DNA from: Acidobacteriota bacterium
GTDB lineage: Bacteria > Acidobacteriota > Vicinamibacteria > Vicinamibacterales > UBA2999
NCBI GenBank assembly: GCA_018000455.1
Contig: JAGNJW010000023.1
Location: 24,909-88,908, forward strand
Reading direction: 5' to 3'
DNA: 64,000 nt
The translations under genes were made by a program, and so were the position numbers. Below, piece by piece: positions 53,675 through 62,783 of the stretch. The stretch's first letter is position 1, and every line of letters starts with the position of its first letter. A model generated the notes under the pieces. That model searched no databases. It had not been told where the DNA came from and saw only the letters and a program-made list of their open reading frames with translations.

Positions 53675-54502
53675 ATGAGTCATGATCTCCGGGTGCCCGC
53701 ACTATTAGTCGATCACCGCCTCGCCTCACGACTCGAGCGCGCCGAGGGTGCCGCCAACGCGCGCTTCATCGAGGCGCGGGCGCTGGTCGAGCCTTCACGT
53801 GGCGCAACGTGGCGCGACGTCGACGGCATCTGGGCGCTCTTCGACGGGGTCGGCTCGCCGCTCACGCAGACGTTCGGCCTCGGCATCGACCGGGCAGCGG
53901 AGGCGAGAGCGCTCGAGGCGGTCGAAACGTTCTTCCGAACGCGCGGTGCCACCGTGGACCACGAGGTGAGCCCGCTGGCGCGCGGCGAACCGTTGCCGCT
54001 CCTGAGCGCCCGGGGCTATGTGCCGATCGAGCTGACCGACGTGTTGTGCCGGCCACTCACCGACGCCGATCTGGCGGCACCCGCCGCCGCCGTCACGATT
54101 TCGTCGGTCGGGCCGGCCGACGGAGGCGCGTGGGCCGTGGCCGTCGCTGATGGCTGGAGTGAGCATCCCGAAGTCGTGCCGTTCGCGCTCGAGCTCGGCG
54201 CAGTCTACCCGCGCACGGACGGCGCGACGTGCTTCGCGGCAGCGTTTGAGGAGACGATTGCGGCCACCGGCGTCGTCGCCATGCACGACGGGGTGGCCCT
54301 GCTCGCCGGCGCGAGCACCCGCCCGGCGTTCCGGCGCCGCGGCGCGCAGACGGCCCTCCTCACCGCCCGCCTCGCTCACGCCCGAGCCGCCGGCTGCGAC
54401 CTCGCCATGATCTGCGCGCGCCCGGGCAGCGAGTCGCACCGGAACGCCGAGCGGGGCGGCTTCGCCATCGCCTACACCCGCATCAAGTGGCGCCTGACCT
54501 GA
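53675..54502 (+). CDS. GNAT-family acetyltransferase
   Basis: 275 residues. The C-terminal 110 residues carry the GNAT fold with VALLAGASTRPAFRRRGAQTALLTARLAHARAAG (RRRGAQ loop for acetyl-CoA). The N-terminal half (LDVDGIWALFDGVGSPLTQTFGLGI) resembles GCN5-related tandem proteins. Substrate unknown. Confidence 0.85.
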   Translation: MSHDLRVPALLVDHRLASRLERAEGAANARFIEARALVEPSRGATWRDVDGIWALFDGVGSPLTQTFGLGIDRAAEARALEAVETFFRTRGATVDHEVSPLARGEPLPLLSARGYVPIELTDVLCRPLTDADLAAPAAAVTISSVGPADGGAWAVAVADGWSEHPEVVPFALELGAVYPRTDGATCFAAAFEETIAATGVVAMHDGVALLAGASTRPAFRRRGAQTALLTARLAHARAAGCDLAMICARPGSESHRNAERGGFAIAYTRIKWRLT

Positions 54503-54563
54503 CGCGCTCGCGCATGCGCCACCGTGGCGGGGCAGCGGAGGCCGCCTCCACGGGCCCGGCGCG

Positions 54564-55004
54564 TCAGGCGCGCGGCTCGCCGAGGGCGCCGCACCCGGCG
54601 TCAGATACGGGTTTGCCAACTGGCGCGACCCGCCACGCATCGCGCTCGAAGCGATTGTCGAAATAGGCATCCCCGCCGCGCCACCACGCGACGGCGCTCG
54701 CACAGGCGTAGGCCGGCACGAACAACGCGCCCCACCGCTCGCACTGTGCGACGTGGACCCGCTCGTGCGCCCGGGTTTCGTCGAGGGCCGGCTGATCGCG
54801 CCCGAGCACCACGTGCCCGAGCGTCATGGCCATGATGCCGCGTCCCGGGGCGACGAGGTCGAACCACCTCCCGACGCCCGGCCCGCAGGCCTCGAGCACG
54901 CCGCCCCGGCCGGCCGCGCGGGCGCCAGCGAGCGCGACGATGGCCAGGCCGAGCAGGGATGTCGGCAACGCCCAGGCATAGGCGACGGCCTGGCGGGCCG
55001 TCAC
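54564..55004 (-). CDS. Membrane protein with HExxH motif, putative metallopeptidase
   Basis: 146 residues. Two hydrophobic stretches (about 10-32 and 55-65) flank an HERVH motif (HExxH) in DETRAHERVHVAQCERWG, so a zinc-dependent peptidase is plausible. The GTG overlaps the stop of the desaturase remnant (GTGA). No family certain. Confidence 0.6.
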   Translation of the reverse strand: MTARQAVAYAWALPTSLLGLAIVALAGARAAGRGGVLEACGPGVGRWFDLVAPGRGIMAMTLGHVVLGRDQPALDETRAHERVHVAQCERWGALFVPAYACASAVAWWRGGDAYFDNRFERDAWRVAPVGKPVSDAGCGALGEPRA

Positions 55005-55412
55005 GGCTCGCCCCGTCCGGCGACCGCTGGCACCGCGGGCGCGCCGTGTCGCGCTTCCTCCGAGAACGTCGCATGCGCAAGCGTGGTCGTAGCGAGCGAG
55101 AATCCCCTCCCGAGCCAGGCGTGGCCGCCGACGGGGTAGAGGGCGAGTGCCAGCAGCGCCGGCGGCAGGACGTAGTTGCGATCGAGCCACGCGATCTCTC
55201 GGACGCCGGCGAAGTCGCCGACGACCGGATTGGTGGGCGGCAGCATCGCGTGCTTGGCGTCGTGCAGGAACCAGCCCGCGTACGCGTAGTAGAAGCCGCT
55301 CACGGCCGGACTATTGCGGGTCGCCGTCGCGATCGGCGTACTTGTGGTGGCTGAGATGATGCCCGGCCAGTGATGACGCCCGCACGCCCCAGAACACGGT
55401 GGCGGCGGCTAG
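55001..55412 (-). pseudogene. Frameshifted, truncated fatty-acid desaturase remnant
   Basis: On the minus strand, FWGVRASSLAGHHLSHHKYADRDGDP carries the HHxxHHKYxDxxxDP histidine box of membrane desaturases. The frame then stops at TAG 55311 and continues one frame over as NSPAVSGFYYAYAGWFLHDAKHAMLPPTNP...REIAWLDRNYVLPPALLA, the next desaturase segment. The N-terminal first His box and the C-terminal box are missing, and the remnant ends abruptly after LATTTLAHATF. A decayed gene. Confidence 0.7.
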
Positions 55413-55630
55413 CTCTCTTCCTCGAATCCTTCTTCGAGCGGCAGCGGGCGCGTCGCCGGACGCAGCGCTTCCCGGTGGTCGTAGATGGGCACGTCGCGGA
55501 CGTGCATCGAGTTCGGACACGCGGGTGACTTCGCCTCGACGATGACGGTGACGGGACTGCCGCCGGTGCCGTCGCGAAACGCGAGACGGCATCCGCAGGC
55601 GAGGCGCGCGTGAGTGAAGCCCTTCAACAT
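55409..55630 (-). CDS. Small conserved hypothetical protein
   Basis: 73 residues. Two Cys in ACGC near residue 12 and one in SPACPNSMHVRD near 40; acidic end. A TATGAT box on this strand at 55643-55648 precedes ATG 55630 by 12 bases. Function unknown. Ends three bases inside the desaturase remnant. Confidence 0.55.
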   Translation of the reverse strand: MLKGFTHARLACGCRLAFRDGTGGSPVTVIVEAKSPACPNSMHVRDVPIYDHREALRPATRPLPLEEGFEEES

Positions 55631-55661
55631 GGAACTGAAAGGATCATACTACACGCCCGCT

Positions 55662-56306
55662 TCACAGCAGGGCTTTGATCTCGCGCTCGAACTGCGACTT
55701 CGGTGCAATACCGAGATGCCGCTTGCAGACCTTTCCGTCGCGGCTGATGAGGAACGACGCCGGGATCCCGTAGATCGGTCCGTAGGCGTCTTGGATTTCG
55801 TCGTGCCCGAGCCCGAGCACCATCGGGTAGTTGACCTTGTACTGCGTGGCGAACGCCTTGGCCTTGTCGGGCGGATCGTCGACCGACAGGCCCAGGATGA
55901 CGAGATCGCCTTCGTACTGCTGCTGCAATTCGACGAAGGCGGGAATCTCGGCCTTGCACGGACCGCACCAGGTCGCCCAGAAATTCAGCAGTACCACCTT
56001 GCCCTTGAACGAGCTGAGCGAGATCTTGGTGCCGTCGAGCGATGGCAGGGTGAAATCCGCCGCCGGCTTCGCATTCGGCATGCACGCGGCGGCGTCGGCC
56101 TGGGCCTCGCCCTCGAGCGTCGAGGCGTGCGCGGCGACCGGTTCGATGAACGGCGCAGTGATCGGCTCACCGGCGCCATCGGCGGGGGTCTCCCAGGTGA
56201 AGGGGATGGTGATGCCGATGAGCGCGACGACCGTGGCCACGATAGCCACCGTGCGCAGGGACGAACGACCGGGCGCGGGCGAAGACACTGGCTCCATGTC
56301 CATCAT
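55662..56306 (-). CDS. TlpA/ResA-like membrane-anchored thioredoxin
   Basis: 214 residues. N-terminal transmembrane anchor (about 20-38), periplasmic thioredoxin domain with WCGPC (Cys114, Cys117) and cis-Pro in YGIPASFLI. Reduces disulfides, typically for c-type cytochrome maturation. Third gene of the second ECF operon, starting ATGA-coupled to the anti-sigma gene, so it may be the regulated output. Confidence 0.9.
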   Translation of the reverse strand: MMDMEPVSSPAPGRSSLRTVAIVATVVALIGITIPFTWETPADGAGEPITAPFIEPVAAHASTLEGEAQADAAACMPNAKPAADFTLPSLDGTKISLSSFKGKVVLLNFWATWCGPCKAEIPAFVELQQQYEGDLVILGLSVDDPPDKAKAFATQYKVNYPMVLGLGHDEIQDAYGPIYGIPASFLISRDGKVCKRHLGIAPKSQFEREIKALL

Positions 56307-57067
56307 TCTGCCTCAAGACCCATCGACCAGGCCACTCCCGACAGCCGGGCTGGCGCCACGAGCACGTAGGTCGTCGCGCCAACTGAGATGACCTCGGCGT
56401 GGCGGCCGAATGCTTCGATATCGGCCGCCGCCTGCGGCTGATCATTCAGCACGAAGAGCGACACGGCCGCCCCGTCGACGCGGTAGAGCGCGTGGGCAAT
56501 CCAGCCTTCGCCGTAGAGGCACCGGCGGACACTCACGAGCTTGGCACCGCCGGAGGCGGGCGGCACTGGCAATAGGGCGTCCATGCCGAACTCGTCGTGG
56601 AAGCGCGCCTGCGCGGCCGCGGCTGTCATCGGATGGTCGTGGTCGTCGCCGTCGATGACGAAGCACTTCAAGTGGTCGAGGGTGAGCTGCGCCGCCAGCA
56701 GCACCGACGATCTGGCGGTGGCCCACGAGAACGCCCCCGCGATCGCCAGGACGATGGCCGCAGCGGCGGCAAAGGCCGACACGCGTGACCAGACCGGCCT
56801 CGTGGACGCCTGCTGCGACGCCACGACCCGCCGGATGTCGTCGGCCAGCCCTGCCGGCGCCGCACCGGCCAGCTGGGCGCGGCGGCTCACCAGCAGGGCC
56901 CGCACCTCACGCTGCGCGGTCACGGCCTCGCGGCACGCCGCGCAGCGGGTCAGATGCGCCTCGACCACGGCGGCGACCGACGGCGTGGCTTCGCCGTCCA
57001 CGAAGGGAGGCAGCATCGCCTCCATCTGGCGACAGTCGGATGGCTGGGTGGGAAACTGAAGCGTCAT
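56303..57067 (-). CDS. Zinc-finger anti-sigma factor (second module)
   Basis: 254 residues. ZAS domain with His38, Cys42 and Cys45 (HLTRCAACREAV), a transmembrane helix (about 96-118), then a periplasmic domain with His-rich DGDDHDHPMT and SVRRCLYGEGW. Pairs with the sigma factor upstream by ATGA overlap. The His-rich region could sense metal or redox state, which is inference. Confidence 0.86.
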   Translation of the reverse strand: MTLQFPTQPSDCRQMEAMLPPFVDGEATPSVAAVVEAHLTRCAACREAVTAQREVRALLVSRRAQLAGAAPAGLADDIRRVVASQQASTRPVWSRVSAFAAAAAIVLAIAGAFSWATARSSVLLAAQLTLDHLKCFVIDGDDHDHPMTAAAAQARFHDEFGMDALLPVPPASGGAKLVSVRRCLYGEGWIAHALYRVDGAAVSLFVLNDQPQAAADIEAFGRHAEVISVGATTYVLVAPARLSGVAWSMGLEAE

Positions 57068-57657
57068 ACCTGTCCTGCCGTTTCTGAACGTGGCCCTGGA
57101 GATCCGGCCCGGGTGGTGAGTGCGGCGTGCAGCAGCTTCCGGCCCCGGGAAATCCGCGACATCACGGTGCCGATCGGCACCACCAAGGCATCGGCAATCT
57201 CCTGATACGAGAGGTCCTCGACGTCGCGCAGCCAGACGGCCTCGCGAAACGCGTCTGGGAGCGCGTCGACGGCCGCTTTGATGTCGGCGTCCATCACCGA
57301 ACGCAGCAGTTCGGTCTCGGGTGTCGACGCCTCCACGACCCCGCCACGTCCGGCTTCGACGACGGCTTCGACCGTGTCGCTGTCGAACGAGACGCGGGCG
57401 CGGGCGAAATCGCGCCGGCGATTGCGCCACGTATTGTGGAGGATCGTGTAGAGCCAGGCCTTGAGATTGGTGCCGGGCTCGAAGCGGGATTCGGCGCGGA
57501 TAGCCTTGAGGTAGGTGTCCTGGACGAGATCTCGGGCCGCGTCGCCGTCCCGGGTGAGACGCACGGCGGTGCCGTAGAGGCCGTTCATGAGCGCAAGCGC
57601 TTCGTCCATCAGCCGCACACCAGTCGCCGCGGCGGGAGGGGGTCTACGTGCGATCAC
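57064..57657 (-). CDS. ECF RNA polymerase sigma factor (second module)
   Basis: 197 residues. Region 2 (LYGTAVRLTRDGDAARDLVQDTYLKAIRAESRFEPGTNLKAWLYTILHNTWRN) and region 4 (LPDAFREAVWLRDVEDLSYQEIADALVVPIGTVMSRISRGRKLLHAAL) are intact. GTG 57657 has GGGAGG three bases upstream; ATG 57609 is an alternative. Operon: sigma, anti-sigma, TlpA-like protein. Resembles the RpoE/EcfG-type oxidative-stress sigma factors. Confidence 0.91.
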   Translation of the reverse strand: MIARRPPPAAATGVRLMDEALALMNGLYGTAVRLTRDGDAARDLVQDTYLKAIRAESRFEPGTNLKAWLYTILHNTWRNRRRDFARARVSFDSDTVEAVVEAGRGGVVEASTPETELLRSVMDADIKAAVDALPDAFREAVWLRDVEDLSYQEIADALVVPIGTVMSRISRGRKLLHAALTTRAGSPGPRSETAGQV

Positions 57658-57887
57658 GAGCCTCCCGATGCGGAGATATCTGGGTGAACCCCCGGCGACG
57701 GTGGTCTATTCCCGGCATTGTTCTGAAGCGGAAACGCGTCCCAAGTATAGGACACGGAGACGGGGACCAGAACTTGCTTGAACCCTGGCCGGTGCGGGTT
57801 GCGTCGCTCCAGAGTAAGATTCCCGAAGCGCTGGCGCCCGGTGCCCGATTGGCCGCGAGTCCTTCGGATTAGCGAGGAGTTCTTGGT

Positions 57888-60800
57888 ATGCGAACCTGCC
57901 CGCCGGCTCGGCCCCTCCCAGCGGCTTTGTCGCTCGCACTCGTCCTGGCGCTGGTCGGCGTGAGCAGCCCGGCGCCTGCCGCCGCCCAGACGCAGTTTGC
58001 GCCGTATTACGGCAAGAACGCCATCCGCTACGACCACTTCAAGTGGCACACCTACCAGACGGACCACTTCGAGATCTACTACTACCCGGAGATCGAGCCG
58101 CATCTGGAGCGCATGGCCGGCTATGCCGAGAGCGCCTACCAGCACATCAGCGCCGAGCTGAAGCACGACCTGGCCGGCAAAGTGCCGCTCATCCTGTTCC
58201 AGACCGGTGCCGAGTTCTATCAGCAGAACGTGATTCCCGGCGCCGCCCAGGACGGCGTTGGCGCGTTCGCCGAGCCGAGCCGCTACCGCATCCTCATGCC
58301 GATGGACGAGCCGCCAGACTTGCTCTACGGGCTCATCGTCCACGAGCTCACCCACATCTTCCAGTTCGACATCATCCCGACCTCGCTCATCCGCAACACC
58401 ACGCCGCTGTGGGTGAACGAGGGGATGTCCGACTACATGCGCGGCTCCTGGCGTCCGCTCGACATCATGATGGTGCGCGACGTGGCCATCGCCGACATCG
58501 TGCCGAAGATGAGCAACCTGCAGGGCTACGGCGATCTCGGCGGTCCGCGTGGCATCTACAACCTCGGGCACGCCGCCTTCGAGTTCATGGAAGCCCGCTG
58601 GGGCAAGGAGGGCGTGCGGCAGTACGTCTTCGCGCTGCGCAAGAGCATCATCGGCGGCGGCGACGACGCCTACCAGGAAGCCTTCCAGATGTCGGCCGAC
58701 GACTGGGACCGCGAGTTCGATCGCTACCTCAAGGAGCGCTTCAAGCCGTTCCGCGACAAGGAGCGGCCGGCCGACTACGGACGCGACCTGGCGCCGAATC
58801 CCGAGAAGACGCGCTTCCGCCAGGCCTTCTCGATCGAGCCCTCCCCGTCGGGTGACCTCATCGCCGCCATGACCATCAACCCGAACGATCGCGAAATCGA
58901 CATCGTGTTGCTCTCGTCGAAAGACGGCCAGGTCATCCGCAATCTCACGCCCGGCTTCGACCAGTCGCGCGGTTTCGAATACATCGTGCAGCCGGGCGGG
59001 CGCGGTAACTCGGTGCCGTGGATGTCATGGTCCCCGGCCGGCGATCGCATCGCCTATTTCGTCCGCACCGAGAAAGACCGCTCGCTCATCACGCAGGATG
59101 TCGTCACCCGCAAGGTGGTGCAGCGCGTCGAGCTGAACGACGTCGACGCGCCAGAGTCGCCCGATTTCTCGCCCGACGGCAGGGCGGTGGCGTTTTCAGC
59201 CATGCGCGGCGGCACGACCGACATCTTCACTCTCGATCTCGAGACCAAGACCATCACCAACGTGACGAAGGACGCCTTCGCCGACTACGCGCCCACCTGG
59301 ACGCCCGATGGCAAAGGCCTCATCGTATCGACCCGGATCAGCGGCAACGAGAAGCTCTTCAGGGTCGATGTGGCGACCGGCAAGCGCGCCCAGCTGACCT
59401 TCGGCACCCACGACGACAACGGGGCGCAGTTCCTCGACGACAACACGCTGGTCTTCGCCTCCACCGCCGTCGACCCCAACGAGTCGATCGATCCCGAGGC
59501 CGCGAAGAACGGCGCCATCTACAACATCTGGACGCTCAACCTGACGACGAGCGCGCTGGCCAGATTCACCGATGCGGTGGGCGGGAATCTCTCGCCGGTC
59601 GTGCTTCATCGGGGCGGCGATGGCCAGCAGGTGGCGTTTGTCAGCTACTACAAGGGCGACTACAGCGTGCACGTGCTCGAGCGGCGCGAGCCGATCGGCA
59701 AGGCCACGACCGATGACTTCGGCGCGCCGGGCCCGATTATCGACTTCCAGGCGCCACTCACCCACACGCTCGTGGCCGACAATCAGAAGCGCAAGGGCAA
59801 GTTCGAGAAGCTGTTCCTCGAAGGACGACCGCCGGTGAGCGTTGGCCTCACCAGTGGCGGCGACTTCCTCGGCGGCACGGCGATCGCCTTCTCCGACGTG
59901 CTCGGCGACCAGCAGTTCACGATCTACGCGACGTCGGTATCGCAATTCCGGTCGTTCTCGGGCTCCTACATCAACCTGGAGCGCCGCTTCCAGTACGCCA
60001 TCCAGGGCTTCTCGCAGACCCAGTTCTTCTACGGACAGAATCAGGGCATCTTCTACGACCCGTCGTTCAGCGGCTTCATCGATCGCGATCTCGCCGTCGC
60101 CACGACGACGTCGCGCGGCGCGACGGCCTTCGGCATCTGGCCCTTCAACCGCTACCGCCGCGTCGAACTCACGGGCGGCATCTTCCATTCGCAGCAGCGC
60201 TTCGAGGATCCTTTCCTCGCCCTGGCCTCACAGCAGTACCAGGAAGCGCAGTTCGGTCGCAGCCTCTTTAACAACGGCTTCCTCGTGCCGTTTGGTCTGG
60301 CATTCGTGCAGGAGACGACGATCTTCCGGGAATTCGGCCCACTCTCGGGCAACACGATGCGGCTCTCATACGAAATCGCGCCAAAAGTCGCGGGCTCGTT
60401 GACGCGGCAGACCGTCGACGCCGACGCGCGTAAGTACTTCCGTCTGGGTGGCTCGGGGCTGCTCGCGCTGCGGGCGCACGGCTTCAAGAGCTGGGGCGAC
60501 AACCCCGGCTACTTCTTCTTCGGCGGTAACTCTGAGATGCGCGGCTACCAGTACCTCGAGTTCCTCGGCCAGAACGCGTATCACATGAACGCCGAGCTGC
60601 GGCTGCCTCTCATTCACGCGATGTTGACGCCGATCGGCATCCTGGGCGGGATTCGCGGCACGCTCTTCGCGAACCTCGGTGGCGCCTACTTCGACGAGTC
60701 TGGCTTCAAGAGCTTTTCGCGCGAGGCCACGGTCGAGCGGCCCATCACCGGCTACGTGTCCGATCCCTTCAATCCCAACGTCGGGGTTCCGGTTCTGGGC

Positions 60801-61016
60801 GATGAGGTCGCGGTGAGCGGCTTCCGTCTCGTCGACGCGCGCGCCAGCTACGGCATCGGCCTGCAGACGTTCGCCCTCGGCTTCCCGGTCCACTTCGATT
60901 GGAGCTGGCGCACGCTCTTCAACAAGAACTGGGAAGACGTCGTGTTCGCGCAGCAGGGTGGCAGTTCCACCTTCCGCAAGCCGCGCTTCCAGGTCTGGAT
61001 CGGCTACGACTTCTGA
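57888..61016 (+). CDS. Outer-membrane protein: metallopeptidase + beta-propeller + barrel
   Basis: 1042 residues. Signal peptide (about 1-34, ending AAQ). Residues 50-300 resemble a gluzincin peptidase domain: HELTH (152-156) with downstream Glu178 in WVNEG, the zinc-binding set. Residues about 310-600 are TolB-like beta-propeller repeats (SWSPAGDRIAYF, DFSPDGRAVAFS, TWTPDGKGLIVS). Residues about 650-1042 are a BamA/surface-antigen-type barrel ending in aromatic GYDF, the BAM recognition signal. GAGGAG Shine-Dalgarno at 57874-57879. Probably an outer-membrane protease or assembly factor. Confidence 0.85.
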   Translation: MRTCPPARPLPAALSLALVLALVGVSSPAPAAAQTQFAPYYGKNAIRYDHFKWHTYQTDHFEIYYYPEIEPHLERMAGYAESAYQHISAELKHDLAGKVPLILFQTGAEFYQQNVIPGAAQDGVGAFAEPSRYRILMPMDEPPDLLYGLIVHELTHIFQFDIIPTSLIRNTTPLWVNEGMSDYMRGSWRPLDIMMVRDVAIADIVPKMSNLQGYGDLGGPRGIYNLGHAAFEFMEARWGKEGVRQYVFALRKSIIGGGDDAYQEAFQMSADDWDREFDRYLKERFKPFRDKERPADYGRDLAPNPEKTRFRQAFSIEPSPSGDLIAAMTINPNDREIDIVLLSSKDGQVIRNLTPGFDQSRGFEYIVQPGGRGNSVPWMSWSPAGDRIAYFVRTEKDRSLITQDVVTRKVVQRVELNDVDAPESPDFSPDGRAVAFSAMRGGTTDIFTLDLETKTITNVTKDAFADYAPTWTPDGKGLIVSTRISGNEKLFRVDVATGKRAQLTFGTHDDNGAQFLDDNTLVFASTAVDPNESIDPEAAKNGAIYNIWTLNLTTSALARFTDAVGGNLSPVVLHRGGDGQQVAFVSYYKGDYSVHVLERREPIGKATTDDFGAPGPIIDFQAPLTHTLVADNQKRKGKFEKLFLEGRPPVSVGLTSGGDFLGGTAIAFSDVLGDQQFTIYATSVSQFRSFSGSYINLERRFQYAIQGFSQTQFFYGQNQGIFYDPSFSGFIDRDLAVATTTSRGATAFGIWPFNRYRRVELTGGIFHSQQRFEDPFLALASQQYQEAQFGRSLFNNGFLVPFGLAFVQETTIFREFGPLSGNTMRLSYEIAPKVAGSLTRQTVDADARKYFRLGGSGLLALRAHGFKSWGDNPGYFFFGGNSEMRGYQYLEFLGQNAYHMNAELRLPLIHAMLTPIGILGGIRGTLFANLGGAYFDESGFKSFSREATVERPITGYVSDPFNPNVGVPVLGDEVAVSGFRLVDARASYGIGLQTFALGFPVHFDWSWRTLFNKNWEDVVFAQQGGSSTFRKPRFQVWIGYDF

Positions 61017-61019
61017 TCC

Positions 61020-61157
61020 GGATTCATCCTCGGCGGCACGGTGATGCACCTCATCGACATCAGCGGCGCCATCGCGTGCCACCGCCACACCAACAGCCTG
61101 GCCCTCACCGCAGGCATCGACGGCCTGGAGTTCGTGAACCCGAGTCCCGTCAGTTGA
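61020..61157 (+). pseudogene. Acyl-CoA thioesterase (hotdog) fragment
   Basis: Directly after the previous gene's stop and in the same frame, GFILGGTVMHLIDISGAIAC then TAGIDGLEFVNPSPVS matches the N-terminal core of acyl-CoA thioesterases (GGTVMHWID...ASVDGLxFLxPV). It stops at TGA 61155-61157 after about 46 codons; the rest of the hotdog domain is missing. Remnant only. Confidence 0.65.
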
Positions 61158-62673
61158 CGTGCTCGGAGCGTGTCATGCGCAGTTCGCTGCGCTGGAGATC
61201 CATCGTCACCCGGTAGGGGCTCAGGAACTTGTGCCCGACGATGCCGCCGAGCTGGAAGCCGAGCAGCACGCTGGGCGCCCGCAGGTTCAACACCACCACC
61301 GAGAAGTTGCGATACTCGATGTCGCGGAACGTCAGGTCCAGCCCCTGCATGAGGAACGCATCGCGGTCCCAGCCCGACGTGCCGTAGACACGCAACGCGA
61401 TGCGGCGGCCTTGCGCCTGACCGTCGGGACGGATGGCGTCGGCAGTGGCCTTGCTGATCGAAATGACTTCCCCACCGGTGTCGACGACGAAGTAGGCCGG
61501 ATGTTCCGCGTTGATGAGGCCGCGCACCATGGCGAGCCGGTGCATGCGCAGCGGCAGACGGATTTCGGCGGCCTCCTCGGGCAAGGCGTCGCCGATGGTC
61601 AGCCGCTGGGTGGCGTAGTCGATGGTCATCGACAGGCCAAGGGCCATCGGCGAGAAGCTCTCCATCTCGCGCTTGGGTATGCCCCTGAGCGCCGGGTTCT
61701 TGATGAGCACCGGCACGTCGCGCACCTTGAGCGTGCCCACTTCGAATGAGTCGAGACGCGCCAGCTGCAGGCCGCGAAGGCCGACCTCACCGACGCCGGC
61801 GCTGAGCGTGTAGGTGATGGGGACGACCCCGGCCGACTGCCCGATCTGCCGGGAAATCGTCGTCTGCTCGGAGCCGGTGTCGAGCACGAAGTCGACCCAG
61901 CGGCCGCCGTTGATCCGGGCCTTGACGATGACCTTGTCCTTGACCAGCTTGAACGGCACGGTGTGGAGCCGGCCCTTCGAGTTCTCGTCGAGCGCGTTGG
62001 CCTCGCGGCTCTTGAACGCCTGCAGAAATCGAATCTGCGCTTTCGACCAGGCCGCCTTGTCGCTGCGATCCTTGTTCGGCAGCAGGTTGACGTAGTTGGT
62101 GTAGGCCCCCGCCGCCTCCTCGTAGCGGTGAAGCCGCTCGAAAATCGCGCCGGTCGTATGGTGGATTTCGCCGTCGAGGGGTGCGGTTCTCAACGCAGCC
62201 TGCGCCTCGTTCAGCGCCTCGTCGAGTTTCGACCGCGAGGCGAGGGCCTTGGCGAGACCATGGCGGCCGCGCGACATACCGGGCGCCACCGACAGCGCAT
62301 CGCGGAACTCGCGCTCCGCTTCGTCGAACAGGCCCGCCGACCACAGCGCGTCGGCATGCACGACCATCGCTTCGGGATTGCCGGGCGAGTCCTTTGTCAG
62401 GCCGGCCGCCTCGCGCTGGGCATCTTCGAAGGCGCCAACCATCAGGGCCGTCTTGACGACACCGATGCGGGCGCGCATCCGCAGCGTCGGTTCCTCGGCC
62501 TCGGAGGCGCGGCGGTAGGCATCGCGTGCCTCGTCGAACCGCGTCTCTTCGAAGAGCAGCTCCGCGAGCTGGAACTGCAACTCGGCGTCCGCTCCCTGGC
62601 CACGAGCTTCGAGCGACAACATCACCGCCGCACACATGACCGCGACGAGTACTCCGCGACTGGCCATACGCAT
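61150..62673 (-). CDS. TPR protein with two retropepsin-like aspartic protease domains
   Basis: 507 residues. Signal peptide (about 1-27, MLSLEARGQG), TPR-like helical repeats (30-200) including LFDEAEREFRDALSVAPGMSRGRHGLAKALA, then two retropepsin-like modules with DTG motifs at 265-267 (FVLDTGSEQTTIS) and 398-400 (FVVDTGGEVISIS). Two active aspartates could form an intramolecular dimer like pepsin. Substrate unknown; the TPR may recruit a partner. ATG 62673. Confidence 0.82.
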   Translation of the reverse strand: MRMASRGVLVAVMCAAVMLSLEARGQGADAELQFQLAELLFEETRFDEARDAYRRASEAEEPTLRMRARIGVVKTALMVGAFEDAQREAAGLTKDSPGNPEAMVVHADALWSAGLFDEAEREFRDALSVAPGMSRGRHGLAKALASRSKLDEALNEAQAALRTAPLDGEIHHTTGAIFERLHRYEEAAGAYTNYVNLLPNKDRSDKAAWSKAQIRFLQAFKSREANALDENSKGRLHTVPFKLVKDKVIVKARINGGRWVDFVLDTGSEQTTISRQIGQSAGVVPITYTLSAGVGEVGLRGLQLARLDSFEVGTLKVRDVPVLIKNPALRGIPKREMESFSPMALGLSMTIDYATQRLTIGDALPEEAAEIRLPLRMHRLAMVRGLINAEHPAYFVVDTGGEVISISKATADAIRPDGQAQGRRIALRVYGTSGWDRDAFLMQGLDLTFRDIEYRNFSVVVLNLRAPSVLLGFQLGGIVGHKFLSPYRVTMDLQRSELRMTRSEHVN

Positions 62674-62783
62674 AGCCTGGTCTCCCCCGGGACGAGTTGC
62701 CTCGCCGCCGGGACGCTCGCGCGCGCGTCGGCACAAACGCGCGCAGTCAACCATCCCCGGCCGGCCGCGCCTTACGCTGCCGC

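Noticed and set aside
57654..58571. 305-codon minus-strand frame opposite the start of the outer-membrane gene
   Set aside because: Composition is typical of an antisense shadow in GC-rich DNA, and it lies across the HELTH-encoding region of the real gene.
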